Shown piece after piece: positions 52,929 to 62,193 of a DNA stretch of 64,000 nt. The DNA is from JAAELZ01 sp965237995. GTDB lineage: Bacteria > Pseudomonadota > Gammaproteobacteria > Arenicellales > Poriferihabitantaceae. Positions within the stretch are counted from its first letter, which is position 1; every line of letters begins with the position of its first letter. Made by a program: the position numbers and the translations under genes. The notes beneath the pieces were generated by a model. That model saw only the letters and a list, made by a program, of their open reading frames with translations, did not search any database and was not told the DNA's origin. The DNA lies in the NCBI GenBank assembly GCA_965237995.1, contig CBDEGO010000003.1, forward strand, positions 310,001 through 374,000. Reading direction: 5' to 3'.

Positions 52929-53939
52929 TTAGGCTGCTACCAATAACGGTGTGTTAGCAATGCGACTGTATAGATCTTCAACCTCAGTAAGCACTTTGTT
53001 CGGGTCGGTAAGGTTATTGATGTTCTTCAACTGGCACATTAACTCAGGGTCAGTTTTAACTATATTCAATAGATACCAACGGATATGTTTTCGAGCAATC
53101 CTAACGCCCATCTGCACACCATAGTGCTGAAAAATCATTTCTATATGCCATAAACACACTTCCATCTGTTGAACTATCGTTGGGCTACTGGGCATTATCA
53201 CGTTCTCATTTTCAGATAAAGCTTCAACCAGTTGACCTAAAAACCAAGGACAGCCTTGAACGCCACGTCCTACCATGACGGCATCCGCCTGTGTATCGTT
53301 GATCACCGTGATTGCTTTGGCGACACTAGTGATATCACCATTAGCTACGACTGGGATAGCAACTTGTTGCTTTATCTGCTTAATGGTCTCGTATTCAGCC
53401 TCTCCATTAAATTTGCAAGCGCGAGTTCGACCATGGACAGCCAAGCTTTGAATTCCTGCATTTTCCGCGATACTGGCGATACGTAATGCGTTTTTATTTA
53501 GCTTATCATAGCCAGTACGTATCTTTAAGGTAACCGGCACTTCAACCGCGTTAACTACCGTTGTGAGGATATCATCCACTAAACTTTCATTAGCTAATAA
53601 GGCAGAACCAGCGGCTTTTTTAAGTACCTTCTTAGCCGGACAACCCATATTGATATCAATTATTTTTGCGCCATTATCAACGTTATAACGCGCGGCAGCC
53701 GCCAAGACTTTAGGGTCATTTCCAACTAACTGCACCGAAGTAATCCCTGCTTCGTTCTGCCTTAATCTCCTGAGTTGGCTTTTCTTAGAATCACGTAGCT
53801 TTTCTGAGGATGCGACCATCTCGGATACAGTCATCCCTACTCCATACTTTCGAGCAACTTGCCTAAACGGGAAATCTGTTATTCCGCTCATTGGTGCGAA
53901 AATGACCGGTGCAACTAGGTGTAGACTATCGATGTTCAC
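52929..53939 (-). CDS. dusB: tRNA-dihydrouridine synthase B
   Basis: DusB reduces uridine in the tRNA D-loop with FMN. The family blocks are IFAPMSGITDFPFRQVARKYG, SVQLVGNDPKVLAAAARY, IDINMGCPAKKVLKKAAGSALL (with the catalytic C in NMGCPAKK), HGRTRACKFNG and VVANGDITS. It has 336 residues. The start is a GTG placed directly after the stop of the upstream zinc-ribbon gene, and the stop touches fis. The three genes are therefore one tight translation unit. Confidence 0.95.
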   Translation of the reverse strand: MNIDSLHLVAPVIFAPMSGITDFPFRQVARKYGVGMTVSEMVASSEKLRDSKKSQLRRLRQNEAGITSVQLVGNDPKVLAAAARYNVDNGAKIIDINMGCPAKKVLKKAAGSALLANESLVDDILTTVVNAVEVPVTLKIRTGYDKLNKNALRIASIAENAGIQSLAVHGRTRACKFNGEAEYETIKQIKQQVAIPVVANGDITSVAKAITVINDTQADAVMVGRGVQGCPWFLGQLVEALSENENVIMPSSPTIVQQMEVCLWHIEMIFQHYGVQMGVRIARKHIRWYLLNIVKTDPELMCQLKNINNLTDPNKVLTEVEDLYSRIANTPLLVAA

Positions 53940-55202
53940 TTAATGAAGGCTAACTTCAAAGCCCACTGCATTGTCCGGTGGATTATCTAGTTTCAAAATA
54001 ACTTTACCGATATTGCCCGGGGGAATGACCGCTTCTGGCTTGGTTAAATAATCTTCCGGGTTTAAAAATCGCTGACCAACGGTTAGACCTCGCAGGTTTT
54101 TCAAACTCAACTTAACGACAGGATACTTCTGCGGCACCTTGAGCCGATTAAGGATAAACAATGACACATTAAGCGGCTCGCTCGGCGTTAGGTTCAAATC
54201 CATTCGGGATACGACAATATCTAACGACGAAGGATCTATACCTGTTTCACATTCAATAAATTTACAGCCATATTGCACCACAGCGCTATTAGATATTTTA
54301 TTCTGTAGGCTGGTGCTTAACGTCGGCTTGAACTGATAAACCAATAAACCAAGCAGCGCTAGCGCGATGATTATCCAGAATAAGAAACTTGCTGTATGTT
54401 TAATCGCAATCCAAAAAGCTCCAGCATTTCCTATCGCTTTTGGCTCATCGTCAACATCATCTAAAATACTAAGCGCCGGTTCTAGCTGCTCTGTATTACC
54501 GTTACGGTCTATATCTTGTGCATCATCTCCCATTTGCGGCTCATTGTAGTTAACCATTCCATCCGTTTGATCTGTGCCGAAAATTGCTTTTCGCTGCAGC
54601 TCATCTTCTTTTTCTAATTCGGCACGCAAAGAGGCATCTAGAAAGTCTTCATCATCTACTTGACGCAAATCGCCTGTTACATCGCTAGATTTAGCACTCC
54701 CACTTACATTAGTAGTTTCATCAGCATTTAAAAACTCGTCTGCATCATTTCGGACAAATAAACCGCTATCGCGAGTTGGCTTTAGTTTCGGCTCGCGTAG
54801 TTCATCGTCATGCTCACCATACTGGTTGAAAACTATATTTGCCTTATCTGACTCGCTATCGCTCTCTGGCCTTAGGTCAGCAGACGATAAGCGTTCTTCT
54901 TCATCACTAAATAGCTCTGAATCAGCGACATGTTGTTCCGAAGATACATCAATTTTTTCATCTTGAGGTTCAGTCTGCTGTTCAATAAGTTTGCTTACTT
55001 CAGTATCGTCATGCTCGGCGCTAGTAGTAACAGGTAGAAGAAACTCTTTACGAGTTAAATCGTTCACTGGCGACTCAAATTGATCATAGAAGTTAAATTT
55101 GAAATCACACTTACCGCAACGAAAAAAACCGCCATAAGAATCCACCATGCTTTGCGATGCACGGTATCTTGTCTGACAGTTTGGGCATTGAGTCACTAAC
55201 AT
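53940..55202 (-). CDS. Zinc-ribbon, single-pass membrane protein (DUF3426 family)
   Basis: The N-terminus holds a zinc ribbon of the MJ0042 kind: CPNC (C6, C9) and CGKC (C29, C32). A long acidic, Ser/Asp/Glu-rich linker follows (about residues 45-260), probably disordered. Then there is one membrane helix (FLFWIIIALALLGLLVYQF) and a C-terminal beta-rich domain of the DUF3426 type (KYPVVKLSLKNLRGLTVGQRFLNPEDYL). It has 420 residues. The family is widely found between prmA and dusB-fis in gammaproteobacteria but has no known function. The start overlaps prmA by seven bases. Confidence 0.85.
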   Translation of the reverse strand: MLVTQCPNCQTRYRASQSMVDSYGGFFRCGKCDFKFNFYDQFESPVNDLTRKEFLLPVTTSAEHDDTEVSKLIEQQTEPQDEKIDVSSEQHVADSELFSDEEERLSSADLRPESDSESDKANIVFNQYGEHDDELREPKLKPTRDSGLFVRNDADEFLNADETTNVSGSAKSSDVTGDLRQVDDEDFLDASLRAELEKEDELQRKAIFGTDQTDGMVNYNEPQMGDDAQDIDRNGNTEQLEPALSILDDVDDEPKAIGNAGAFWIAIKHTASFLFWIIIALALLGLLVYQFKPTLSTSLQNKISNSAVVQYGCKFIECETGIDPSSLDIVVSRMDLNLTPSEPLNVSLFILNRLKVPQKYPVVKLSLKNLRGLTVGQRFLNPEDYLTKPEAVIPPGNIGKVILKLDNPPDNAVGFEVSLH

Positions 55203-56086
55203 GGCTGATCTTTAGTCCCTAGCAGGGCAACCCATTCGTTCTTTTGTATTGTTTCAAAATCGAACTCATTATCGTATGCAGAAATAACCGATTGCGCCTG
55301 ATGGGCCAGTATTCCAGAGAGTATTAACGTACCGCCCGTATCTACTGCATTTGCGATTGCATCGTGCAAGTCAACGAGCGCTCCAGCAAGAATATTGGCG
55401 ACCACCACATTATAACGTTCTCCTTCAACTTGTGAAGCTGATCGTACCTTAAATTGGTCGCTTACTCCGTTAGTCTGACTGTTTTCTATAGCAACTTGCT
55501 CAGCTTTAGGGTCTATATCAACACCAACTGCTTGTTGTGCACCGAGCTTTATGGCCGCTATCGCTAAAATACCAGAACCACAGCCATAATCTAAGATGGA
55601 CAGGTTGTTCGTGTAGTCGAGCCGCTTCAAAAGCCGCATGCACAATTGGGTCGTTTCATGGGTACCGGTACCAAATGCCAACCCCGGATCTATTTTTATA
55701 ACAATAGCGCTTTGTGGAAATTGCTCTTCGCTCCAGCTAGGGCAAACCCATAAATCAGATTCAATTTCTTGAGCGACATATTGGTTTTGCCAAACGGTCT
55801 CCCAGTTTTGATCTTCCAAGTTACTAATAGAAACTGCGCTCACTTCTGGCAAACTACTCTTAATAGTGAGCAACAGTCCATCGATAGATTGGTCATGTTC
55901 AAACAAGGCCGTTACGCGTTGCTTTTGCCATTGAGGTAAGCTTGGCGCGGCCAAGTCATAATACGAATCTTCACCAGCGTTTTCTTGCATAACCGCCTGC
56001 GCGCCATGCGCTTGCGCCATATCGATCAAACAGTCTACCTTATCTAACTCACAATGAGCAGACAGTTGTTTCCACGCCGCAGTCAC
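55196..56086 (-). CDS. prmA: Ribosomal protein L11 methyltransferase
   Basis: PrmA trimethylates L11 at several sites. It has an N-terminal substrate-recognition domain and then the SAM fold: IDPGLAFGTGTHETTQLCMRLL, ILDYGCGSGILAIAAIKLGA, VGVDIDPKA, VVVANILAGALVDLHDAI and LILSGILAHQ. The start is GTG. It has 296 residues. It follows accC with one base between and precedes the zinc-ribbon gene with an overlap. Confidence 0.95.
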   Translation of the reverse strand: MTAAWKQLSAHCELDKVDCLIDMAQAHGAQAVMQENAGEDSYYDLAAPSLPQWQKQRVTALFEHDQSIDGLLLTIKSSLPEVSAVSISNLEDQNWETVWQNQYVAQEIESDLWVCPSWSEEQFPQSAIVIKIDPGLAFGTGTHETTQLCMRLLKRLDYTNNLSILDYGCGSGILAIAAIKLGAQQAVGVDIDPKAEQVAIENSQTNGVSDQFKVRSASQVEGERYNVVVANILAGALVDLHDAIANAVDTGGTLILSGILAHQAQSVISAYDNEFDFETIQKNEWVALLGTKDQPC

Positions 56087-56087
56087 G

Positions 56088-57437
56088 TTAGTGATTGGTC
56101 GCTAACTTCTTTTCAAGGTAGTGAATGTCTTGCTCGCCTTCGACAAACCCTTGATCTTGTAGTAAATCTACATGTAGCGGCAAATTAGTCTTAATACCAT
56201 CAACCACCATCTCTTGCAAAGCACCCTGCATTCTTGCTATTGCCTGTTCTCTTGTTGCGCCATGAGTAATCAATTTGCCAATCATCGAATCATAGTAAGG
56301 CGGCACGACGTAGTTGGTGTAGGCATGTGAGTCGACTCGCACGCCTGGCCCGCCCGCCATATGATAATGGGTGATCTCGCCAGGAGATGGCAGGAAAGTT
56401 TCGGGGTCTTCTGCGTTAATACGACACTCTATCGCATGCCCATTAAACTTAATATCGTCTTGTTTAAACCGTATAGGCCTGCCATCCGCAACGATTAATT
56501 GTTGGCGTATCAAGTCGATTCCCGTAATCATTTCTGTTACAGGGTGCTCTACCTGAATACGGGTATTCATCTCAATAAAGTAAAATATTTCATCTTGATA
56601 CAAAAACTCGAACGTACCAACACCGCGATAACTAATCGCCTTGGCCGCTTCAGCACAGCGATTACCAATTTCTTGACGCAATTTGTCACTTATTCCTGGA
56701 GCTGGCGCCTCTTCTATCACTTTCTGATGACGGCGTTGCATTGAACAATCTCGATCACCTAAATGCACCGCATTACCGTGCTGGTCGGCCAGCACTTGAA
56801 TTTCGACGTGTCGAGGCCGGGTTAAAAACTTTTCCATATAAACAACTTCGTTATTAAACGCAGCCGCTGCTTCCTGTTGAGTAAGCTTAATAGAGGAAAG
56901 CAAGTCTTCTTCTGATTCAACTACCCGCATCCCCCGACCACCACCGCCACCGGCAGCTTTTATAATCACGGGCAAGCCAATCTGCCTAGCCATCGCTATA
57001 ATTTCATCTGGCTTATTGACATCTAACGGCCCGTCCGAGCCTGGCACACAAGGAACACCCGTTGCCTTCATGGCTTTAATGGCAGAAATTTTATCGCCCA
57101 TCATGCGAATGCTATGCGCTTGTGGTCCAACAAAAATGAAACCACTTTGTTCTACACGCTCGGCAAAATCTGCGTTTTCGGACAGCAAACCATAACCAGG
57201 GTGAATGGCATCTGAGCCCGTGACTTCCGCCGCCGCAATCACTGCTGAAATATCTAAATAGCTTTTAATTGCTGGAGGCGGCCCTATGCAAACTGATTCG
57301 TCCGCCAGTTTCACGTACTTCGCTTTAGCATCGGCTTGCGAATGCAAAGCAACCGTCTGAATACCTAATTGTTTACAGGCGCGCAGTATACGTAGGGCTA
57401 TTTCGCCGCGATTGGCGATGGCTAGCTTTTTGATCAT
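56088..57437 (-). CDS. accC: Acetyl-CoA carboxylase, biotin carboxylase subunit
   Basis: AccC carboxylates biotin on AccB with ATP and bicarbonate. It is an ATP-grasp enzyme with KLAIANRGEIALRILRACKQLGI, HPGYGLLSENADFAE, IIKAAGGGGGRGMRVV, GDRDCSMQRRHQKVIEEAPAP and EMNTRIQVEHPVTE. It has 449 residues, close to E. coli. It follows accB by nine bases in the aroQ-accB-accC order. Confidence 0.97.
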   Translation of the reverse strand: MIKKLAIANRGEIALRILRACKQLGIQTVALHSQADAKAKYVKLADESVCIGPPPAIKSYLDISAVIAAAEVTGSDAIHPGYGLLSENADFAERVEQSGFIFVGPQAHSIRMMGDKISAIKAMKATGVPCVPGSDGPLDVNKPDEIIAMARQIGLPVIIKAAGGGGGRGMRVVESEEDLLSSIKLTQQEAAAAFNNEVVYMEKFLTRPRHVEIQVLADQHGNAVHLGDRDCSMQRRHQKVIEEAPAPGISDKLRQEIGNRCAEAAKAISYRGVGTFEFLYQDEIFYFIEMNTRIQVEHPVTEMITGIDLIRQQLIVADGRPIRFKQDDIKFNGHAIECRINAEDPETFLPSPGEITHYHMAGGPGVRVDSHAYTNYVVPPYYDSMIGKLITHGATREQAIARMQGALQEMVVDGIKTNLPLHVDLLQDQGFVEGEQDIHYLEKKLATNH

Positions 57438-57446
57438 TATGACAAC

Positions 57447-57899
57447 CTAAGAAATAACAAATAAGGTTTCGCCAAACTCAACAGGGTCTCCATCTGTCTT
57501 TCGTATTTCCAACACGGTGCCTGCTTTATCAGATTGTATTTCGTTAAAGGTTTTCATGGCTTCAACTACACATAAAGTAGTGCCCACGCTTACACTATCC
57601 CCTACGGATACAAATTGTTTTGCATCCGGTGAAGAGCGCGAATAAAACGTGCCAACCGTAGGTGATTCAACTTCATGGCCCGCCGCTGCCACAGTGGTTT
57701 CAACGGGACTATCAGGCTGCGCGTTGCTCACGCCTTGTGCAATCGGGACGCCGTAATTAACCGGCGCCATTGGTGCCGCAGCCATTGCTGGGCCATGGCG
57801 ACTGATGCGAATACTCTCTTCACCTTCAGTAATCTCGAGTTCGCTTAACTGAGAGGCTTCTAACAGTTCAATTAATTTTTTAACTTTACGTAGATCCAC
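57447..57899 (-). CDS. accB: Acetyl-CoA carboxylase biotin carboxyl carrier protein
   Basis: AccB carries the biotin. The N-terminal helix (MDLRKVKKLIELLEASQLSELEI), a P/A-rich linker and the biotinyl domain are all present, including the thumb (SPTVGTFYSRSSPDAKQFVSVGD). The biotin lysine is K116 in CVVEAMKTFNEIQSD. The residue after the lysine is T where most family members have M or L, a modest change. The start is GTG. It has 150 residues. Confidence 0.96.
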   Translation of the reverse strand: MDLRKVKKLIELLEASQLSELEITEGEESIRISRHGPAMAAAPMAPVNYGVPIAQGVSNAQPDSPVETTVAAAGHEVESPTVGTFYSRSSPDAKQFVSVGDSVSVGTTLCVVEAMKTFNEIQSDKAGTVLEIRKTDGDPVEFGETLFVIS

Positions 57900-57914
57900 T
57901 TTTTATTTACCTAT

Positions 57915-58364
57915 TTATTCTTTTATCTTTGAAACTGCCGCTGTAAAAGCGAGTTCATAACCAATGGCACCAAGACCCATTATCACGCCACTGGCTAATG
58001 CCGATAGATAGGAATGGTGCCTAAATTCTTCACGGGCATGCACGTTCGACAAGTGAATTTCAACGAACGGAATTTGTGTTCCAGAAAAAGCATCTCGCAA
58101 CGCAATACTCGTGTGAGTAAATGCGCCTGGATTAATAAGAATGAAATCCACGCCATCTGCTTTTGCTGCATGAATAGCGTCGACTAACTCGTGTTCAGCA
58201 TTACTCTGTAAGCTGCTAAATTCAACATCGTGCTGTACAGCTAAAGCTTGCAACTTTGCCGTGATGTCCGCCAACGTTTCATAGCCGTAAACTTCAGGTT
58301 CCCGAGAACCTAGCAAATTTAGATTCGGGCCATTTAGTAATACTATCTTAGGCAGAATTGTCAT
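57915..58364 (-). CDS. aroQ: 3-dehydroquinate dehydratase, type II
   Basis: AroQ makes 3-dehydroshikimate in the aromatic pathway. The 149-residue protein has LLNGPNLNLLGSREPEVYG with the catalytic tyrosine, NAEHELVDAIHAA, ILINPGAFTHTSIALRDAF and VEIHLSNVHAREEFRHHSYLS. It heads the aroQ-accB-accC run. In the 139 bases upstream there is a small palindrome (arms GCCTA/TAGGC, 58417-58429) and a TATAAT on the minus strand (58464-58469) without a good -35. Confidence 0.96.
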   Translation of the reverse strand: MTILPKIVLLNGPNLNLLGSREPEVYGYETLADITAKLQALAVQHDVEFSSLQSNAEHELVDAIHAAKADGVDFILINPGAFTHTSIALRDAFSGTQIPFVEIHLSNVHAREEFRHHSYLSALASGVIMGLGAIGYELAFTAAVSKIKE

Positions 58365-58503
58365 GCTTTGTAGATTTGATCGCTATACGGGAAAGAGCGC
58401 AATATTAACTTATTTAGCCTATTTTAGGCACCATTTAAGCGAATTTAAAATCAAGAATACTCAATTATACCTAGGTGATTGCACTTCTATGCTTTGCACA
58501 AAT

Positions 58504-59040
58504 TTAAGTTTTAAGATTCTGTTTATACCAATCAATTATAAACGCCGCAACTTGCTCAACATTATTTAAATCTAGCTGCGGAATTTTGCGCTTCAGTTTA
58601 ACTGGCGAGTCGCTCGCAAGCGCAATGATGTACTCGTCTTTCTCACAAAGCGTTGCAAACTCACTAATACCAGGCCGGTATAGTTCTATTTTTGGAATTG
58701 GCGCGCGTTTAAACCCCTCCGAAATCACTAAGTCTAAGCGCTCAAACCGCAAGAGGGATAGCGCATCCAGTAGCAAAGGTTCTACCTCCCGTTCACCTAC
58801 CTCTTCAATGAAGGCCATTCTATGTTTAGAAGCGATGGCAATTTGTGCTGCCCCTGCCTTACGAATCGTGTGACTATCACGCCCTTCATGGTCGATATCA
58901 AAACCATGATGAGCATGCTTTACCACGCCCACCCTTAAGCCGGCCTCAGATAATAAGGGCAATAACGAACTCAGTAACGTTGTTTTGCCCATGCCACTGT
59001 AGGCGCAAAGACCGATTACGGGGATTGGAAAATCAAACAC
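58504..59040 (-). CDS. mobB: Molybdopterin-guanine dinucleotide biosynthesis protein MobB
   Basis: MobB is a GTP-binding protein that aids MobA in making the bis-MGD cofactor. The P-loop is AYSGMGKTTLLSSLLPLL (residues 13-30). The conserved GVVKHAHHGFDIDHEGRDSHTIRKAGA and LVISEGFKRAPIPKIELYR are present. The start is a GTG inside the last codons of mobA (eight-base overlap). It implies a molybdoenzyme somewhere in the genome; none is in the window. Confidence 0.93.
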   Translation of the reverse strand: MFDFPIPVIGLCAYSGMGKTTLLSSLLPLLSEAGLRVGVVKHAHHGFDIDHEGRDSHTIRKAGAAQIAIASKHRMAFIEEVGEREVEPLLLDALSLLRFERLDLVISEGFKRAPIPKIELYRPGISEFATLCEKDEYIIALASDSPVKLKRKIPQLDLNNVEQVAAFIIDWYKQNLKT

Positions 59041-59623
59041 GGCGGCTTAGGTAGTTTTCTAGTTGTTCAGGCGTATTAAAGTTTTCAAACATTTGTTGGC
59101 AATCAGAAAAGCTCACCTCTTGCTTTTCATGCTGTTCGTACCACCGATCAATCTTACGCTGCCCTGATTCTAAAAACGTCTGCAAGCTGGTGAGTAAATC
59201 AGTAGAAATCAATGCATAAACAGGCTGCAACCGTTCCGCGTCACGCGCCACCACCAATTTTACCGATGCTACTTGAGCAGCTAACAACATTCTAGAGACA
59301 TAATCTGAGGCTACCAGCGGGCCGTCGCACGGCACCGTTATCACCCACGGGGTGTTACTCGCTGCCAAGCCACAAGCCATCCCAGCTAACGGGCCTTGAA
59401 ACCCAGTATGTGCGTCCTCGATCACCTGATGCCCTAGCTGCCTGTAGCGCTGTTGATTGCGATTAGCGTTAATCAACACCGTATCACATTGCGGGCTAAA
59501 AGCAGTAAGAATATGGGCGATTAACGGTTTACCGTCTAACGCTAGCAACCCCTTATCTTGTTCGCCCATTCGTCGACCCTGTCCACCCGCTAACACCACA
59601 CCCGTTACGCCTTGGTTTTTCAT
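59033..59623 (-). CDS. mobA: Molybdenum cofactor guanylyltransferase MobA
   Basis: MobA adds GMP to molybdopterin. The nucleotidyltransferase signature VVLAGGQGRRMGEQDKGLLALDGKPL is at residues 9-34, followed by INANRNQQRY and the GPLAGMACGL and VPCDGPL (metal-binding D) motifs. It has 196 residues. It follows relA by 11 bases and overlaps mobB. Confidence 0.94.
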   Translation of the reverse strand: MKNQGVTGVVLAGGQGRRMGEQDKGLLALDGKPLIAHILTAFSPQCDTVLINANRNQQRYRQLGHQVIEDAHTGFQGPLAGMACGLAASNTPWVITVPCDGPLVASDYVSRMLLAAQVASVKLVVARDAERLQPVYALISTDLLTSLQTFLESGQRKIDRWYEQHEKQEVSFSDCQQMFENFNTPEQLENYLSRRV

Positions 59624-59634
59624 ATTATCGTGTT

Positions 59635-61770
59635 TTAAATAGAAGCACGAACTGCCTCAAGTACATTCGGTATTTGTTTTACTCGGTTCAGCGCGGTCGC
59701 CAAAGTGGTTAACCCGACCACCTCAATTGCCAGACTTAACTGCACAATTGAATCCTCTTCTTGTACATCCAATGCTGCTTTTTGAATTTGAATCTTAGCG
59801 TCATTGAGGGTTTTAGTGACATCGTGCAATAAACCAGAGCGATTGTATGCAGTAATATTGATATTGGCGATAAAACTGGTTTCGCTACGACTACCCCAGT
59901 TGACGTCGATCAAACGCGCATGGTCAGCCTCTTGCAAATGTAGCATGTTTGTACAGTGCTTATTATGAATAGAGATACCACGACCACGCGTAATAAAACC
60001 CACTATCTCGTCCCCAGGCACGGGTTGGCAACAATTAGCAATTTGAGTTTTTAAGTTACCGACTCCATGCACGGTGAAGTCGCTAGGCGACTGAGTTTTA
60101 GTATACCTTACCGTATCAAACGCCGATAGCTTAGGCTCAGGTGTTTCCTTATCCCGCTTAAAGCTTCCAATTAATTTTGACAGTTTAACATCTCCAGCTC
60201 CGAGTGCGGCCATCATGTCTTCGGGATTGTTATAGTGAGTACGCTGCGCAATTTTTTCATAAGATAATTGCTGCAAACCCTGCCGAGGCAATTCACGTTC
60301 CAAGACATCACGCCCCACTGCGATATGTTGGTCTCTGTCTGCTAGCTTAAACCAATGCGTAATTGCCGAACGCGCACGATGAGATTGCACATACCCCGGC
60401 AAAGCAAGCCAGTCTCGACTGGGCGTCGCATTTTTAACGGTGATAATTTCCACTTGGTCACCCGTTTGCAATGGGGTGGTTAGGCTGCGCATCTTGCCGT
60501 TAATACGTGCGCCGCGCGTACAATGCCCTACTTGAGTGTGCACTGAATAAGCAAAATCAATGGCGGTTGCGCCCGCTGGCAAATCAATAACCTTACCTTT
60601 TGGCGTAAACACATAGACTTGTTGTTCAGCAACACCCGTATCAAATTGTTCTGCGATATCACCATCGTAGATGAGGTCGTCTTTCCATTCCAGTAATTGC
60701 CGTAACCACTGAATTTTATTGTCTATACCTTTATCTGAACCCGTGCGCTCTTTATATCGCCAATGGGCTGCAACCCCCAGCTCGTTTTCTTCGTGCATGT
60801 CATGGGTTCGAATTTGCACTTCAACTACTTTATCAGTCGGGCCAATAACCGCAGTGTGAATCGACTGATAGCCATTTTCTTTCGGTGTGGCAATATAGTC
60901 GTCAAAATCACTTGGCAGATGCGTCCAACTAGTGTGAACCACACCGAGGGCTGCGTAACAGTCGTTAACGGAATTCACTAAAATTCTTACTGCGCGAATA
61001 TCCATGATATTTTCAAAAGCCAAACCTTTGAATTTCATTTTTCGCCAAATACTGTAGATATGCTTAGGCCGCCCATAGACCACTCCTTCAACGTCTATTT
61101 CAGCTAATTTGTGTTGTATTTGCGCAGTAAAGCCCTTTATATAAACCTCCCGCGCCTCACGCTTTTCATCTAAATTAGAGGCAATTTGATGGTAGTCATA
61201 AGGCTCTAAATAGCGCAGCGAATAATCTTCAAGCTCCCATTTTAAATACCAAACACCTAAACGGTTAGCCAGCCTCGCATAAACGTCTAAGGTTAATTGG
61301 GCTTGTTGTTGTTTAGTTTGTTCATCCGCGCTTTTTAAAGACCTCAAATGCTCTAATTGGTCGGCCAACTTGATTAGCACCACACGCACATCGTTAACCA
61401 TCGCAATCAACATTTTGCGTAGGTTTTCATCACTTATTTCGCCCTGCTTACTTTTAGAAAAAGCAGAGATATTCGCCATTTGAGCCACCCCTTTAACCAA
61501 CTCTAGCACTTCAGCTCCAAAGTGCTTTAAAATCGCGCTACGCTGCTTTTCGATAAACGGTGCCACTGTTTGCAAAATAGCGGCTTGCTGTCCAGCTAAA
61601 TCAAGCCCAATTTCTTGGCAAAGATGTACCAAACGCTGACACTTATCGTTATGAGCGATTAATGCTTCTTGCTTGACTGCATGCTTGTCAAGAACCGCAT
61701 GCACGTAATCCAGTACGGCGCTATGCTGGTTTATGTCAATGGTTGCATTGTCTACTGTTGAGGAAGTCAT
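59635..61770 (-). CDS. relA: (p)ppGpp synthetase RelA (synthetase-only)
   Basis: RelA makes ppGpp on starved ribosomes. The N-terminal HD domain is degenerate (no HD pair; MANISAFSKSKQ in the region), so it should not hydrolyse ppGpp. The synthetase domain has VYGRPKHIYSIWRKM, FENIMDIRAVRI and NGYQSIHT. The motif that separates RelA (ExDD) from bifunctional Rel/SpoT (RxKD) reads D288-F-D-D here, a conservative E-to-D change. TGS (about 395-455), a cysteine-rich zinc-finger part with NCCQPVPGDEIVGFITRGRGI, and a C-terminal ACT/RRM (from FIANINITAYNRSGLL) follow. It has 711 residues. Confidence 0.93.
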   Translation of the reverse strand: MTSSTVDNATIDINQHSAVLDYVHAVLDKHAVKQEALIAHNDKCQRLVHLCQEIGLDLAGQQAAILQTVAPFIEKQRSAILKHFGAEVLELVKGVAQMANISAFSKSKQGEISDENLRKMLIAMVNDVRVVLIKLADQLEHLRSLKSADEQTKQQQAQLTLDVYARLANRLGVWYLKWELEDYSLRYLEPYDYHQIASNLDEKREAREVYIKGFTAQIQHKLAEIDVEGVVYGRPKHIYSIWRKMKFKGLAFENIMDIRAVRILVNSVNDCYAALGVVHTSWTHLPSDFDDYIATPKENGYQSIHTAVIGPTDKVVEVQIRTHDMHEENELGVAAHWRYKERTGSDKGIDNKIQWLRQLLEWKDDLIYDGDIAEQFDTGVAEQQVYVFTPKGKVIDLPAGATAIDFAYSVHTQVGHCTRGARINGKMRSLTTPLQTGDQVEIITVKNATPSRDWLALPGYVQSHRARSAITHWFKLADRDQHIAVGRDVLERELPRQGLQQLSYEKIAQRTHYNNPEDMMAALGAGDVKLSKLIGSFKRDKETPEPKLSAFDTVRYTKTQSPSDFTVHGVGNLKTQIANCCQPVPGDEIVGFITRGRGISIHNKHCTNMLHLQEADHARLIDVNWGSRSETSFIANINITAYNRSGLLHDVTKTLNDAKIQIQKAALDVQEEDSIVQLSLAIEVVGLTTLATALNRVKQIPNVLEAVRASI

Positions 61771-61839
61771 GTCGGTTAATAAATAGCTAGATGGTGAAGC
61801 TAAATTTCATCTGCAAAAATAGGCGTTAGGCATTGTTCA

Positions 61840-62181
61840 ATGATAGAATCGCAGCGCGATAATCGCAAAGCCTTATTACCTTTTTTCACGACATTTATGC
61901 CCAATCAGCAACTATTGCAACAACGGCCCAAAGCCAAAGAAGAATATAGACTTGAAGAAATAGATGGCGAGTTGTTATTGTATTCACCCGCTTCAACTCG
62001 CTCGATTTATCTTAACACTTCTGCCTCGGTTATTTGGCAATTGTGCAGTGGCGAACATAGCGTTGAACAAATCATTACACTTATTCAAGAAAGCTATCCT
62101 GAAGCGCGAGATTCAGTAGCGACCGATGTACTAAAAACGATTGACGAGTTTGTTGAATCAGACGCAATCTCACTTATCTGA
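61840..62181 (+). CDS. PqqD-family peptide-chaperone-like protein
   Basis: The protein has 113 residues, or 94 if it starts at the in-frame ATG at 61897. It matches the PqqD fold: a first strand/turn (EEYRLEEIDGELLLYSP) and STRSIYLNTSASVIWQLCSGEHSVEQIITLIQESYP, then EARDSVATDVLKTIDEFVESDAISLI. PqqD proteins bind peptide substrates for radical SAM or other maturases. Here it is next to a HprK-like kinase rather than a radical SAM enzyme. A peptide or protein ligand is inferred, not shown. It is divergent from relA. Confidence 0.8.
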   Translation: MIESQRDNRKALLPFFTTFMPNQQLLQQRPKAKEEYRLEEIDGELLLYSPASTRSIYLNTSASVIWQLCSGEHSVEQIITLIQESYPEARDSVATDVLKTIDEFVESDAISLI

Positions 62182-62193
62182 TTAGAGTACACC

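Noticed and set aside
58417..58469. Palindrome and TATAAT before aroQ as a defined promoter/operator
   Set aside because: The stem is only five pairs with a three-base loop, and no -35 lies at proper distance from the TATAAT; too weak for its own entry.
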